64,000 nucleotides of DNA from Bifidobacterium sp. ESL0800 (GTDB lineage Bacteria; Actinomycetota; Actinomycetes; Actinomycetales; Bifidobacteriaceae): the NCBI RefSeq assembly GCF_029395355.1, contig NZ_CP113913.1:868001-932000 (forward strand), in the 5' to 3' direction. The notes under the pieces were generated by a model. It did no database searches. It saw only the letters and a program-made list of their open reading frames with translations, and had not been told where the DNA came from. The position numbers were made by a program, and so were the translations under genes. Shown piece after piece: positions 39,373 through 49,420 of this stretch. Every line of letters begins with the position of its first letter. Positions within the stretch are counted from its first letter, which is position 1.

Positions 39373-41232
39373 ATGCAAATGCGCTCACATAATATCATGA
39401 CCGGCCGCATGTTCGCCGGTGCCCGAGCACTCTATCGCGCCGCAGGCGTGGCCGGAGACGACTTGGGCAAGAAACCCATCGTCGCCATCGCAAACTCGTT
39501 CTCCGAGTTCGTGCCCGGCCATGTCCACCTCAACAAGGTCGGACGCCTCGTCTCCAAGGCCGTACGCGAAGCTGGCGGCATCCCCCGCGAGTTCAATACC
39601 ATCGCCGTCGACGACGGCATCGCCATGGGCCACACCGGCATGCTCTACTCGCTGCCGAGCCGCGACATCATCGCCGACGCCATTGAATACTCCGTCAACG
39701 CGCACTGCGCCGACGCCCTGATCTGCATCTCCAACTGCGACAAGATCACACCCGGCATGCTCATGGCCGCGCTGAGGCTCAACATCCCCACCATCTTCGT
39801 CTCAGGCGGACCGATGGAGGCCGGTTCGACAACCCTGTCCAACGGCAATACCGAGACCACCGACCTGATCGACGTGATGTATGCCTCCGCCGACGACAAC
39901 GTTTCCGACGAGGACCTGCTGGCCTACGAGAAGACCGTCTGCCCCACCTGCGGCTCCTGCGCCGGCATGTTCACCGCCAATTCGATGAACTGCCTGACCG
40001 AGGCACTCGGCCTGGCCCTGCCCGGCAATGGTACCACGCTCGCCTCGCACGGCTATCGCAAGCAGCTCTTCGAGCGCGCGGGCAAGATGATCGTCGAGCT
40101 GGCGAACCGCTATTACAACGAGGACGACGAGAGCGTGCTGCCGCGCGCCATCGCCACCAAGCACGCCTTCGAGAACGCCATGACCATGGACGTGGCCATG
40201 GGCGGCTCGACCAACACCGTGCTGCACATCCTCGCCGCCGCGCAGAGCGCCGACGTCGACTTCACGCTCGATGACATCGAACGCATCAGTCACACCGTGC
40301 CCTGCATCTGCAAGGCCAGCCCCTCCGGCGACTGGGAGATCTCCGACGTGCATCGCGCCGGTGGCATCTGTGGCATCCTCGGCGAGCTCGACCGTGCCGG
40401 CAAGCTCAACCAGGACGTGCATTCGGTCGATTATCCGACGCTTCAGGCCAAGCTCAACGATTGGGACATCATGCGCCCGACCTGCCTCGACAAGGCCAAG
40501 GAACTCTACCGCGCAGCCCCGGGCCACATCAAGTCCCCCGAGCCGTTCACGCACGAGACGCTCTCCGATTCGCTTGACACCGACCGCGTCAATGGCGCCA
40601 TCCACGACATCGACCATCCGGCCGTGAAGGAAGGCGGCCTCGCGATTCTGCGCGGCAACCTCGCCCCCGACGGCTGCGTGGTCAAGACCGCGGGCGTGCC
40701 CGAGAACATCTGGAAGTTCCGCGGGCCGGCCCACATCGTCGAGTCCCAGGAACAGGCCGTCGAGGTCATCCTGGGCGACAAGCTCAAAAAGGGCGAAGCG
40801 CTGGTCATCCGCTACGAAGGTCCCAAGGGAGGCCCGGGCATGCAGGAAATGCTCTACCCCACCTCGTTCGTCAAGGGCAAGGGTATCGGGCGTGACGTCG
40901 CGCTGATCACCGACGGCCGCTATTCCGGCGGTTCGTCAGGTCTGGCCATCGGCCACGTCGCCCCCGAGGCGGCCAACAAGGGCCCGATCGCCCTGATCAA
41001 GGACGGCGACATGATCGACATCGACATCCCCAACCGCACCATCAACGTGGAACTCACCGACGAGCAGTTCGATGAACGTCGCAAGGAGCTCGAAGCCGGA
41101 GACGGCTACGTCGCCCACCGCGACCGCAAGGTCAGCCTCGCGCTCAAGGCCTACGCCGCCTTCGCCCGTTCTGCTGACAAGGGGGCTACTAGAGACCCCG
41201 AGCTGATAAATCAGCTCTCAGGGCTCAAGTAG
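39373..41232 (+). CDS. ilvD: Dihydroxy-acid dehydratase
   Basis: A 619-residue iron-sulfur enzyme of branched-chain amino acid synthesis. It dehydrates dihydroxy acids to the keto acids that become valine and isoleucine. Cluster ligands are found in [10 protein letters not shown] (near 122) and [18 protein letters not shown] (near 190). The final codons, 41191-41232, encode [13 protein letters not shown] in unusual codons (AGA, ATA, TCA, GGG). The same amino acid string, nearly, appears again in frame 114 bp later at 41305-41346 with ordinary codons. The functional stop is therefore the product of an insertion or recombination at the 3' end. Confidence 0.97.
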   Translation: MQMRSHNIMTGRMFAGARALYRAAGVAGDDLGKKPIVAIANSFSEFVPGHVHLNKVGRLVSKAVREAGGIPREFNTIAVDDGIAMGHTGMLYSLPSRDIIADAIEYSVNAHCADALICISNCDKITPGMLMAALRLNIPTIFVSGGPMEAGSTTLSNGNTETTDLIDVMYASADDNVSDEDLLAYEKTVCPTCGSCAGMFTANSMNCLTEALGLALPGNGTTLASHGYRKQLFERAGKMIVELANRYYNEDDESVLPRAIATKHAFENAMTMDVAMGGSTNTVLHILAAAQSADVDFTLDDIERISHTVPCICKASPSGDWEISDVHRAGGICGILGELDRAGKLNQDVHSVDYPTLQAKLNDWDIMRPTCLDKAKELYRAAPGHIKSPEPFTHETLSDSLDTDRVNGAIHDIDHPAVKEGGLAILRGNLAPDGCVVKTAGVPENIWKFRGPAHIVESQEQAVEVILGDKLKKGEALVIRYEGPKGGPGMQEMLYPTSFVKGKGIGRDVALITDGRYSGGSSGLAIGHVAPEAANKGPIALIKDGDMIDIDIPNRTINVELTDEQFDERRKELEAGDGYVAHRDRKVSLALKAYAAFARSADKGATRDPELINQLSGLK

Positions 41233-41234
41233 CC
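41184..41234. repeat. Palindrome covering the recoded ilvD C-terminus
   Basis: GGCTACT (41184-41190) pairs with AGTAGCC (41228-41234). Inside these, GAG/CTC and CCC/GGG short stems and GAGCTGA-TAAA-TCAGCTC (41199-41216) complete an almost continuous 51-base hairpin that includes the ilvD stop codon. No T run follows it. Confidence 0.75.
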
Positions 41235-41266
41235 TTCACGGCCTTAGCGGCCGCTCACCTCGCCTA

Positions 41267-41289
41267 CGGGGAGTCCACAGGACTCCCCG
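41267..41289. repeat. Perfect 10-bp hairpin after ilvD
   Basis: CGGGGAGTCC (41267-41276) and GGACTCCCCG (41280-41289) are separated by ACA. It lies in the 72-bp spacer between the ilvD stop and the orphan second tail. Confidence 0.8.
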
Positions 41290-41304
41290 CTTTACGGCTC
41301 GGCC

Positions 41305-41346
41305 CGCGATCCTGAATTAATCAACAAGCTCAGCGGTCTTGCGTGA
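41305..41346 (+). pseudogene. Orphan duplicate of the ilvD 3' end
   Basis: Thirteen codons plus TGA that read RDPELINKLSGLA, the same tail as the live gene except for two residues. Eleven of thirteen codons differ at the DNA level and use normal bifidobacterial codons. It lacks a start and is separated from the live ilvD by two in-frame TAG codons, so it is probably the leftover original 3' end. Confidence 0.8.
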
Positions 41347-41374
41347 TGTACTAGTGGTTTATTTATTAATCACA

Positions 41375-41414
41375 AGTGGCCCTGCATATGACTTCATTCA
41401 TATGCAGGGCCACT
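41375..41414. terminator. 16-bp inverted repeat between convergent genes
   Basis: AGTGGCCCTGCATATG (41375-41390) and CATATGCAGGGCCACT (41399-41414) are perfectly complementary around an 8-base loop. The hairpin lies between ilvD (plus) and the small membrane protein (minus), where a bidirectional terminator is expected, although neither strand has a clear T run. Confidence 0.6.
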
Positions 41415-41485
41415 GTTATGGAAATGCCGATACGGAATCATACACATCAATCATCAAGCACAACCATGACTAATAAAAAACAGAG

Positions 41486-41728
41486 CTATTGTTTGCTCGC
41501 GCTCGATGAGTGTTCTGCCTCACGCTTCTTTTTCGCCTTGTGCATGTCTTCGACAACATGCACGACCACCAAGACCGCGGAGAGACCTATAGCTTGAGAC
41601 CAAAGCTTCGGATCAGTCAATGCCGCCAAAAAATGCCCATGGTCAAACCAGAAAATCCCCAGCACAAAATAAGTGACAAGGGTGATGACGAAAACTATCG
41701 CGTTCTCTTTCCAATCGATATCTTTCAT
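41486..41728 (-). CDS. Small two-helix membrane protein of unknown function
   Basis: An 80-residue protein with two predicted membrane helices (about 12-30, IVFVITLVTYFVLGIFW; about 43-61, QAIGLSAVLVVVHVVE) and a basic, polar C-terminal tail. No family is recognised. The ATG at 41728 has an AAGGAT ribosome site at a normal distance; the frame also opens 15 bases earlier with TTG. Its isolated position between ilvD and gmk and its AT-richer composition suggest an accessory gene. The good ribosome site and coherent helix pattern support that it is real. Confidence 0.65.
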   Translation of the reverse strand: MKDIDWKENAIVFVITLVTYFVLGIFWFDHGHFLAALTDPKLWSQAIGLSAVLVVVHVVEDMHKAKKKREAEHSSSASKQ

Positions 41729-41908
41729 AAGAGTATCCTTCAACCGTCGATGTCGAATCCAATCATTGCAACAGTGCTAAAACCGAATACAACAAGTGTA
41801 AACGGCAAATCAGAAAAGACCAATTCGTCTGACACTGATATCCAAGGAAAGAATACAGTCAAGATTTTTGAATAACTCCCTCTACGAGAAATGCCAATGA
41901 GTCCTCAC

Positions 41909-42529
41909 TCAATTATTGATGCCGTATTCCTTGGCGATGACGTCCCAGAGCTCGTCGGCGGCGCGATCGACGGTGTCGTTGACGATCTTGACGTCGAATT
42001 CCGGCTCGGCGGCCAGCTCGACCTTCGCGGTCTCCAGACGCTTTTTACGTTGTTCCTCATTCTCCGTGCCACGGCCGATCAAGCGCTTGACCAGCTCGTC
42101 GTAACTCGGCGGGGCGATGAATACCGAGACGATCTCAAGATTGAGTTCGGCGGCACGCTGCTTGACGCGGCGGGCACCTTGCAGGTCGATCTCAAGAATC
42201 GTAGGAATATTTTTGGCCAAGTGATCGAGCACCGGCTGCAGAGGTGTGCCGTAATGGGCCATGCCATGTACGACCGCGGTTTCGAGGAACCAGTTCTGTT
42301 TTTCCTTGGCTACGAATTCTGCCTCATCCATGAACCAGTAGTTCTTGCCGTTGACCTCCCCCGGCCTCGGATCGCGTGTGGTGGCGGAAACCGAAACCCA
42401 GACTTCAGGATGTTTGCTGAGTAGATTCGCCTCGACGGTTCCCTTGCCCACGGCCGTCGGCCCGGTCAAGACAATCAAACGGCCCTTGTGCGACTGCCCA
42501 GCGACATGCTCTTCATTACCAACGCTCAT
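41909..42529 (-). CDS. gmk: Guanylate kinase
   Basis: A 206-residue enzyme that phosphorylates GMP to GDP. The P-loop reads GPTAVGKGT (near residue 23-31), with Ala-Val in place of the more common Ser-Gly-Val-Gly. The GMP-binding segments SATTRDPRPGEVNGKNYWF (near 53) and EIDLQGARRVK are intact. It lies on the same strand as rpoZ and metK but is separated from them by ilvD. The start gives MSVGNEEHVAG, a short polar leader that is normal for actinobacterial copies. Confidence 0.97.
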   Translation of the reverse strand: MSVGNEEHVAGQSHKGRLIVLTGPTAVGKGTVEANLLSKHPEVWVSVSATTRDPRPGEVNGKNYWFMDEAEFVAKEKQNWFLETAVVHGMAHYGTPLQPVLDHLAKNIPTILEIDLQGARRVKQRAAELNLEIVSVFIAPPSYDELVKRLIGRGTENEEQRKKRLETAKVELAAEPEFDVKIVNDTVDRAADELWDVIAKEYGINN

Positions 42530-42765
42530 AATCTCCGCTCCTGAAATAGATGGTTCCAGTGTAGCGAAACGCCCGAATCGGAGTAGTGCGATTCTTTTCC
42601 CATACTCTTCTCAGGCTTTCCTCCCATGCGTTTCACATATACCACAACATGACACAAAGCGCTGTGCATCCCGGCTTTACGCAAGATGAGCCAATCGCGA
42701 TGTCTGACAGATAGCTGATATGCTTTTGCCATTAGACGTTGCACCAACCAGCGAAGGAGACCGGC

Positions 42766-43059
42766 ATGGCCACCGCAACAGTGTCTGCGACTATTGACAA
42801 GCGGACCGAGGAATTGGCGGATTCCTATATCCGCAAGTCCGGTTTGACTGCCGACAAACTGATCAACCAACTGTGGTCGACTATCGCACAAACCGGCGTG
42901 GTGCCACGATTCACCAGGATGAACGGCACACAACGCGGCGCACGCAAGGAAGCATTCGCCAATGCGCAAGGAATCGTATCAAAAGTTCCCAGAGGGACAA
43001 GACTCGCCACCATGAGTGATGACGAATTGCGTGCAGAACTGGAGAACCGCGATGTCTAA
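42766..43059 (+). CDS. RelB/DinJ-like antitoxin
   Basis: A 97-residue protein. The N-terminal part (MATATVSATIDKRTEELADSYIRKSGLTADKLINQLW) has the ribbon-helix-helix pattern of RelB/DinJ antitoxins, which bind their own operator and mask a partner toxin through the C-terminal half. The ATG at 42766 follows GAAGGAG. It overlaps by 8 bp the ATG at 43052 of the downstream PIN-domain reading frame, the usual antitoxin-toxin arrangement. The partner is a PIN protein, not a RelE-type toxin, which is a mixed but known pairing. Confidence 0.85.
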   Translation: MATATVSATIDKRTEELADSYIRKSGLTADKLINQLWSTIAQTGVVPRFTRMNGTQRGARKEAFANAQGIVSKVPRGTRLATMSDDELRAELENRDV

Positions 43060-43469
43060 AGCTGCTGGTCGACACCAACATCCTTGTCGATTACATAGTG
43101 CCTGATCGGCCTGAACATGTGTATGACGAGCAGCTGTTGGCACACTTGGTCGACGGTAAGGATACCGGTTACGTCACCTCCGGTTCTTTGAAGGACTGTT
43201 ATTATATCTGCCGCAAATACATCGGTGAGCCAGCATGCAGGGCATTGATTCGGGCATTTCTAATCATTTTCGATGTACCACCGACAGGTATGGCAGAATG
43301 CCGGGAATCGGCCTATTCCACTGAACCAGATTTTGAAGACGGTCTCATCCGTGCGGTCGCGGAACATAATAATGCTGATGTCATCATCACCAGAGACTCC
43401 GCAGCTTTCCAATCCTCGAATGTCAATAGCATGTCTGCACGAGAATATCTACAAAATCTCAATCGATAA
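43052..43469 (+). pseudogene. PIN-domain toxin with frameshift at its start
   Basis: The coding frame from 43059 onward reads KLLVDTNILVDYIVPDRPEH and continues to the stop at 43469, a PIN ribonuclease domain of about 137 residues. The first acidic residue is in VDTN, the later ones are in EDGLIRAV and IITRDSAAF. The natural start ATG (43052-43054) is one base out of frame: ATG-TCT-AAAG would be in frame as ATG-TCT-AAG. Starting from the GTG at 43098 instead removes the VDTN Asp. So the toxin is probably inactive, unless ribosomes shift by +1 at TCT-A-AAG. Confidence 0.78.
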
Positions 43470-43547
43470 CAGCAGAAGCCAAGCTCACCAGAACAACTAA
43501 ATCAGATATCACAAATGTTGACACCGCATCAACCGCGTCGCGCGAGC

Positions 43548-44522
43548 TTACTGGCGTTTGACTTGGATGGTGAACGCCTGGAGACCGTCTGATTGAGTGA
43601 GAGCTTGCAGAGTCAGCGACCATTCCACATTATCGACATCCGAGCTGCCGGTGCTGGTGTGATAGGTCTTTGTCTCGCCAAGTCTTAAACGCGTATATTT
43701 GTTAGGCATACAACGCTGATATGAACCTCTGGACGCATAATCCTGTACGCAAAAAATCGCGGAATATCCTTGCTTGTCATGATCAAGCGTGTATGGCGCA
43801 AAAACATTCAACTTGTCGATATGGGTAATGCTGCCGACTTTCACCGTTCGCGTCGTACCTTTGCCGGAATCGTCCTCTGGCTCCTGTGCACTCTTCTTGA
43901 CCACAGGCCCGTTCTGATACGGCGTTACCAACACCGTAGCGTAGCCATCGTTGTTTCCTCCAACCATATTCCCCGGTTGTGGCACAGGCGCGTAACCCTT
44001 CAACCCGATCAACGTAAGCGAACAGCCGTCATCAGGAAAATCCTTGGTCTCACCAATTGCCAAACCGTCGTTGTCTTTGTCATCCGCACTCTTGCTCATC
44101 GCGACATGTGCTTTGGCATCGTCTTGGCCATCGTTCCAGGACTCTTGTTTTACCGTACCGTTCCTATCGCGTTCATTGAGCGGAACCGCTTCCGCAATCC
44201 CGATATCCACCACATATTTGAAGCCCTTCATGTACCAACCACCCGCATCCAAAGCAAAATTGCCCCTCTCAACAGGTGGCAGGCTGGAACGCATCGCAAG
44301 AGTGACGACTTTGCCCTTATCCAACTGAGATTGAGGGAGGTGGACCTTCTGGTCGACCACCGGCCAGATTCTTGAAAGACTATACTCAACCTCCGCAAGG
44401 GGGCTGTCCCGCAACAACAAGCCTCCACATACCAATGCAATGATGGCAATCTGGCAGGCCAAAATGAAGGCCATGACCTTTTTGTTCTTTTTACGATTCA
44501 TGCGTTTCATCTTTGAAGTCAT
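43548..44522 (-). CDS. Unrecognised membrane-anchored extracellular protein
   Basis: A 324-residue protein with a basic N-terminus (KMKRMNRKKNKK) and one membrane helix (about 16-36, VMAFILACQIAIIALVCGGLL), then about 285 residues predicted outside the cell. The outer part has no repeats or motifs I recognise. It contains Cys in DGCSLTL, FCVQDYA and YQRCMPN, which could form a disulfide, and a Lys/Asp-rich stretch near 130-155. Base composition is richer in A and T than the neighbours, so it may be acquired. The ATG at 44522 lacks a clear ribosome site; ATG 44510 or 44501 are alternatives. Confidence 0.72.
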   Translation of the reverse strand: MTSKMKRMNRKKNKKVMAFILACQIAIIALVCGGLLLRDSPLAEVEYSLSRIWPVVDQKVHLPQSQLDKGKVVTLAMRSSLPPVERGNFALDAGGWYMKGFKYVVDIGIAEAVPLNERDRNGTVKQESWNDGQDDAKAHVAMSKSADDKDNDGLAIGETKDFPDDGCSLTLIGLKGYAPVPQPGNMVGGNNDGYATVLVTPYQNGPVVKKSAQEPEDDSGKGTTRTVKVGSITHIDKLNVFAPYTLDHDKQGYSAIFCVQDYASRGSYQRCMPNKYTRLRLGETKTYHTSTGSSDVDNVEWSLTLQALTQSDGLQAFTIQVKRQ

Positions 44523-44591
44523 TTGTCAGTACAGAACAGCGTTATACGGGGATTCCAGGCGGCAAAACCATTCTTGGCTCAGGCAAAGCGG

Positions 44592-44637
44592 GGACGTTTT
44601 CTCGCATGATCGCAGAGCCACACGCGAGAAAACGTCC
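44592..44637 (-). terminator. Hairpin after carB
   Basis: GGACGTTTTCTCGC (44592-44605) and GCGAGAAAACGTCC (44624-44637) are perfectly complementary over 14 bp, with an 18-base loop. It starts 8 bp past the carB stop and most likely ends the efp-nusB-carA-carB transcript even without a T run. Confidence 0.75.
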
Positions 44638-44644
44638 GTTTTGG

Positions 44645-47600
44645 CTACTCCATTTCGGAGGCGAAGAGCTGCTTGGCGTGCTCCTGGATGCTCATCACCT
44701 GGTAGTCGTCGGCCTTGACCGCCTCGATGGCGAGCAGGACTGCGGAGAACTCGGTGATGGTGGTGAACTGCGGGATATCGGCGATCACGGCGGCGGCGCG
44801 GATGGCGTAGCCGTCGGAACGGGAGCTGCGGGTGCTCGGGGTGTTGAGGACCATGTTGATCTCCCGGGACTCGATCATCTCGACAGGATTCTTGTCGATG
44901 TAATCGTCGCCGTATTCGGCCTTCAGCTCCTGCCTGCGTTCAGAGGTCTCGGAGATCTTGCCGACCACCTTGCACTCGATGCCATAGCGACGCAGCACGG
45001 AAGCGGTGCCTTCGGTGGCGCAGACGGTGAAGCCGAGCTCCTGAAGTCTGGTGGCGATCAGCGGCAGCTGGCGCTTGTCGGTGTCGGAGACCGAGAGGAA
45101 CACGTTGCCTTGTGTCGGCAGTCCGCCGGCATAGGCGGCGAGTTGGGACTTGGCGAAGGCGTGCGGGAAGTCGCGGTCGAAGCCCATGACCTCGCCGGTC
45201 GAGTGCATCTCGGGGCCGAGCAGGGTATCGACGGATTTGCCGGCGACCGTGCGGAAACGCTTGAACGGCAAGACGGATTCCTTGACGGCGACCTGCTGAC
45301 CAGGTCGGATGGTGCCGCCGTCGCCCTTGGGCAGGAGCAATCCACGCCTGCGCTGGTCGGCCACGCTCTCCCCGACCATGATGCGGGCCGCGGCCTTGGC
45401 CAGCGCCACACCGGTCGCCTTGGAGGCGAACGGGATGGTGCGGGAGGCACGCGGGTTGGCCTCGATGACGTAGAGCGTGTTGGCCATGTAGGCGAACTGG
45501 ACGTTCATCACGCCTCGTACGCCGCAACCTTCGGCGATGGCCAATGTCGCCTTGCGCAGACGCTGAATCTGGTCGTCCGAAAGGGTCGAGGGAGGCAAGG
45601 TGCAGGCCGCGTCGCCGGAGTGGACACCGGCCTCCTCGACGTGCTCCATGATGCCGCCGATGTAAAGCTCCTTGCCGTCATAAAGCGCGTCGACATCGAT
45701 TTCGATGGCGTCCTGAAGGAACTTGTCGATCAGCAGCGGCGAGGGCAGGCGTCCGGAGACCACGGTGTCGGCCTTGGCTTCCTCGAGCGCGCGGTCGACG
45801 TATTTCTCGAGCTGCTCGTCGTCGTAGACGATTTCCATGCCACGTCCGCCGAGCACGTAGCTGGGGCGCACCAGCACCGGGTAGCCGATGGAATGGGCGG
45901 CTTCGCGGGCCTCGTCCATGTTGAGCGCTGTGCCGTAACGCGGGGCGTTGAGCTTCTCGCGGCGCAGCACCTCGCCGAAGAGCTCACGGTTTTCGGCCAG
46001 GTCGATGGATTCCGGCGACGTTCCGAGAATCGGGACACCAGCGGCTTTGAGACGTGCGGCCAGCGAAAGCGGGGTCTGGCCGCCGAGCTGGACGATGACT
46101 CCCTTGATCGGGCCGAGCTTCTTCTCGGCGTCGTAGATCTCCATGACGTCTTCGAAGGTGAGTGGCTCGAAGTAGAGCCGGTCGGACATGTCGTAGTCGG
46201 TGGAGACGGTCTCGGGGTTGCAATTGACCATGATCGTGTCATAGTCCTTGCCCAATTCCTGCACCGCATGCACGCAGGTGTAGTCGAACTCGATGCCCTG
46301 GCCGATACGGTTGGGACCGGATCCCAGAATGATGACGGCCTCGCGGTCGCGCGGCTTGAGTTCGGATTCGTCCGCGTAGCAGGAGTAGTAGTACGGCGTG
46401 ACCGCGTCGAATTCGGCAGCGCAGGTGTCGACGGTCTTGTAGACCGGGCGCAGGCCGTAGCTATGGCGCAGCTCGCGGATCGTGTTCTCGCCCTCGTCGC
46501 CCAAGTGGCGCAGGTGCGCGATCTGCAGGTCGGAAAGGCCGGCCAGTTTGGCCTTCTTCAGGAGCCGGGCCGACAGGATTTCGGTGAACCGCACTTCCAT
46601 CGCGGTCTGGTTGATCAGCTCGAATTGACGCAGGAACCACGGGTCGATCTTGGTGGCGTCGTAGAGCTGTTCAAGCGTGGCCCCGCCCCAAAGCGCGCGT
46701 TGCACCTGCAGGTAGCGGTTCTCGGTGGGGGTGCGCATGTCTTCGAGCAGCTGGTCGACCTCGGCCTGATCCGGCTTGGTTCCGTCCCAGCTGAAGCCCA
46801 TGTGGCGCTTGTCGATGGAACGCATGGCCTTGCCCAGCGACTCCTGGAAGTTGCCGCCCAAGGCCATGGCCTCGCCCACCGATTTCATCGAGGTGGTGAG
46901 TGTCGGGTCAGCGCCCGGGAACTTCTCGAAGGTGAAACGCGGCACCTTGGTGACCACGTAGTCGATGGTCGGCTCGAAGCAGGCCGGTGTGGATTGCGTG
47001 ATGTCGTTTTGGATCTCGTCAAGCGTATAGCCCAGCGCAAGTTTCGTGGCGATCTTGGCGATCGGGAAGCCGGTGGCCTTGGAAGCCAGCGCCGAGGAAC
47101 GGGAGACGCGCGGGTTCATCTCGATGATGATGATGCGGCCGTTCTTGGGATTGACGGCAAACTGGATGTTGCAGCCGCCGGTATCGACGCCGACGCCGCG
47201 GATGATGGCGATGCCGAGGTCGCGCATCTTCTGGTATTCGCGGTCGGTGAGCGTGAAGGTCGGGGCGACGGTGATGGAATCGCCGGTGTGCACGCCGACC
47301 GGATCGACGTTCTCAATCGGGCAGACGACCACTACGTTGTCGTTGCGGTCGCGCATCAGCTCGAGCTCGTATTCCTTCCAGCCTTCGATGCCCTCTTCGA
47401 CCAGGACCTCGTTGGTCGGCGAATCGTGGAGGCCGGCGCCGGCGATGCGGTGCAGTTCCTCTTCGTTGTGGGCGATGCCGGAACCCAGGCCACCCATGGT
47501 GAAACTTGGGCGCACGACCACCGGGAAACCGAGCTTGGCCACGATGGCGTCGACTTCATCGAGCGTATGGGCGACATCGCTTTTCGCGGACTCTCCCCCG

Positions 47601-48016
47601 ACGGAATCCACGACCTTCTTGAACTGCTCACGATCCTCGCCACGGTCGATGGCCTCAAGCGAGGCACCGATGAGTTCGACGTGGTATTTGTCAAGCACCC
47701 CGGCCTTGCCCAGCGCTTCGGCGGCGTTCAGCGCGGTCTGCCCGCCAAGCGTCGGCAGAAGGGCGTCGGGGTGTTCACGCGCGATGATCCGCTCGAGAAT
47801 CGGCACGTCGATCGGCTCGATGTACGTGGCATCGGCCATTTCCGGGTCGGTCATGATGGTGGCCGGGTTGGAATTGACGAGGATGACGCGGATGCCTTCC
47901 TCGCGTAGCACGCGGCAGGCCTGGGTGCCGGAATAGTCGAATTCCGCGGCCTGGCCGATGACGATGGGGCCGGATCCGATGACCATGACGGATTTGATAT
48001 CCTGACGTTTCGGCAT
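44645..48016 (-). CDS. carB: Carbamoyl-phosphate synthase large subunit
   Basis: A 1123-residue enzyme that makes carbamoyl phosphate from bicarbonate, ATP and ammonia supplied by CarA, for pyrimidines and arginine. Two homologous ATP-grasp halves are visible. The first half has [17 protein letters not shown] and [20 protein letters not shown], the second [14 protein letters not shown] and [22 protein letters not shown]-terminal MGS-like allosteric domain follows (near residue 980 onward). The ATG overlaps the carA stop (TAATG), so the two subunits are translated in balance. Length is near the normal 1070-1120. Confidence 0.98.
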   Translation of the reverse strand: MPKRQDIKSVMVIGSGPIVIGQAAEFDYSGTQACRVLREEGIRVILVNSNPATIMTDPEMADATYIEPIDVPILERIIAREHPDALLPTLGGQTALNAAEALGKAGVLDKYHVELIGASLEAIDRGEDREQFKKVVDSVGGESAKSDVAHTLDEVDAIVAKLGFPVVVRPSFTMGGLGSGIAHNEEELHRIAGAGLHDSPTNEVLVEEGIEGWKEYELELMRDRNDNVVVVCPIENVDPVGVHTGDSITVAPTFTLTDREYQKMRDLGIAIIRGVGVDTGGCNIQFAVNPKNGRIIIIEMNPRVSRSSALASKATGFPIAKIATKLALGYTLDEIQNDITQSTPACFEPTIDYVVTKVPRFTFEKFPGADPTLTTSMKSVGEAMALGGNFQESLGKAMRSIDKRHMGFSWDGTKPDQAEVDQLLEDMRTPTENRYLQVQRALWGGATLEQLYDATKIDPWFLRQFELINQTAMEVRFTEILSARLLKKAKLAGLSDLQIAHLRHLGDEGENTIRELRHSYGLRPVYKTVDTCAAEFDAVTPYYYSCYADESELKPRDREAVIILGSGPNRIGQGIEFDYTCVHAVQELGKDYDTIMVNCNPETVSTDYDMSDRLYFEPLTFEDVMEIYDAEKKLGPIKGVIVQLGGQTPLSLAARLKAAGVPILGTSPESIDLAENRELFGEVLRREKLNAPRYGTALNMDEAREAAHSIGYPVLVRPSYVLGGRGMEIVYDDEQLEKYVDRALEEAKADTVVSGRLPSPLLIDKFLQDAIEIDVDALYDGKELYIGGIMEHVEEAGVHSGDAACTLPPSTLSDDQIQRLRKATLAIAEGCGVRGVMNVQFAYMANTLYVIEANPRASRTIPFASKATGVALAKAAARIMVGESVADQRRRGLLLPKGDGGTIRPGQQVAVKESVLPFKRFRTVAGKSVDTLLGPEMHSTGEVMGFDRDFPHAFAKSQLAAYAGGLPTQGNVFLSVSDTDKRQLPLIATRLQELGFTVCATEGTASVLRRYGIECKVVGKISETSERRQELKAEYGDDYIDKNPVEMIESREINMVLNTPSTRSSRSDGYAIRAAAVIADIPQFTTITEFSAVLLAIEAVKADDYQVMSIQEHAKQLFASEME

Positions 48017-49323
48017 TACTTGTTCTCCTTGTCAGCGCTATCGGCGGATTGGCTATTGACGGTTGTGTTCGATGAAGATGAAAATGTCGGTGCCGTAAGC
48101 ACGGACGAAACCGGCTCCCCCGCCTTGCGGGCACGCATCAGCGAGACGAAACGGTCGAACAGATAGGCGGCGTCGTGGGGTCCCGCGGCGGCCTCGGGGT
48201 GGTATTGCACCGAGAAGGCAGGGATATCGACACATTGCAGGCCTTCGACCACATCGTCGTTCAGGTCGATGTGCGAGACGAACACACGACCGTATTTGCC
48301 GTTTTCATACGGAGATTCAACGATCTTGCCGATCGGCGCGTCGACCGCGAAACCGTGGTTGTGGGCGGTGATCTCGACCTTGCCGGTGGTCATGTCACGC
48401 ACCGGCTGGTTGACGCCGTGATGACCGAACTTGAGCTTGTAGGTCTCAAAACCGAGCGCACGGCCAAAGAGCTGATTGCCGAAGCAGATGCCGAAGAAGG
48501 GATAGCCGGCGTCGAGCACCTGGCGCAGCAAATCGACTTCGGGCGCGGCCTCCTCCGGGTCGCCCGGGCCGTTGGAGAAGAAGACGCCATCAGGATTCAA
48601 TGCCTTGATATCGTTCAGGGTGACGGTTGACGGAACGACATGTACTCGGCAGCCGCGCTCCGCCAAGCGATGCGGTGTCATCCCTTTGATGCCGAGGTCA
48701 ACGGCAGCGACGGTGAACAGGGGCTCCTTGCCCGCGAAGTCGCCGCATGGCTCGACGGTGTAGGTCTCCTTGGTGCTGACATGGTCGTAGAGCCTGGCAC
48801 CCTGCATCTTCGGCGAGGCCAGCACTTCGTCCAACAGCACGTCCACGGACTTCAGCTCGCCGCTGGTCTCATCGACCAAAGCGTTTCCCGAGAAAATGCC
48901 GGCGCGCATCACGCCGCTCTGGCGCAGGTGGCGGACCAGCTTGCGGGTGTCGATGCCGCTGATGCCGACGACGGAATCGCCTTTGAGCTCATCGTCAAGG
49001 CTGTCGTTGGCACGCCAGTTGCTGACATTCGGGCTGGGCTGACGCACGACATAGCCGGCCACCCAGACCCGCTTGGATTCCGGATCCTCGTCGTTGACTC
49101 CGGTATCGCCGATATGCGGGAATGTCTGCACGACGATCTGCCGATCATAGCTCGGGTCGGTAATCGTCTCCTGATAGCCGGTCATGGCCGTTGCAAAGAC
49201 AATCTCACCGAACGTTGAGCCGGACGCTCCATAAGGCTCACCGACGTAAAGCTGGCCATCTTCCAACAACAGCACAGCATCGTCTTTCGAATACTGTGCT
49301 GCTGTCGCTGCTTGCTGACTCAC
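48016..49323 (-). CDS. carA: Carbamoyl-phosphate synthase small subunit
   Basis: A 435-residue glutaminase subunit that hydrolyses glutamine and channels ammonia to CarB. The class I amidotransferase triad is seen: Cys in [12 protein letters not shown] (near 298), and His plus Glu in [13 protein letters not shown]. The N-terminal domain contains [21 protein letters not shown]. The ATG/GTG choice rests on AAAGGGGGA upstream of tandem GTG codons (49326, 49323); the second has the better spacing. A polar extension of about 35 residues follows the catalytic domain. Confidence 0.96.
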   Translation of the reverse strand: MSQQAATAAQYSKDDAVLLLEDGQLYVGEPYGASGSTFGEIVFATAMTGYQETITDPSYDRQIVVQTFPHIGDTGVNDEDPESKRVWVAGYVVRQPSPNVSNWRANDSLDDELKGDSVVGISGIDTRKLVRHLRQSGVMRAGIFSGNALVDETSGELKSVDVLLDEVLASPKMQGARLYDHVSTKETYTVEPCGDFAGKEPLFTVAAVDLGIKGMTPHRLAERGCRVHVVPSTVTLNDIKALNPDGVFFSNGPGDPEEAAPEVDLLRQVLDAGYPFFGICFGNQLFGRALGFETYKLKFGHHGVNQPVRDMTTGKVEITAHNHGFAVDAPIGKIVESPYENGKYGRVFVSHIDLNDDVVEGLQCVDIPAFSVQYHPEAAAGPHDAAYLFDRFVSLMRARKAGEPVSSVLTAPTFSSSSNTTVNSQSADSADKENK

Positions 49324-49420
49324 CACGAGTCCCCCTTTGCCGGGCCCGTGCGCGGACTCGGAATAACTGGACCGGAAAAACACATTCGCGGCCCGGCCAC
49401 CGTACCGCGGTCAGAACGAA

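Noticed and set aside
43098..43469. Functional PIN toxin starting at GTG 43098
   Set aside because: This start drops the VDTN segment with the first catalytic Asp, so the frameshifted-gene reading is more likely.
44513..47908. 1131-codon frame antisense to carB
   Set aside because: It has no known domain and lies opposite a complete carB; the Gly/Asp/Val-rich translation is typical of an antisense artefact.
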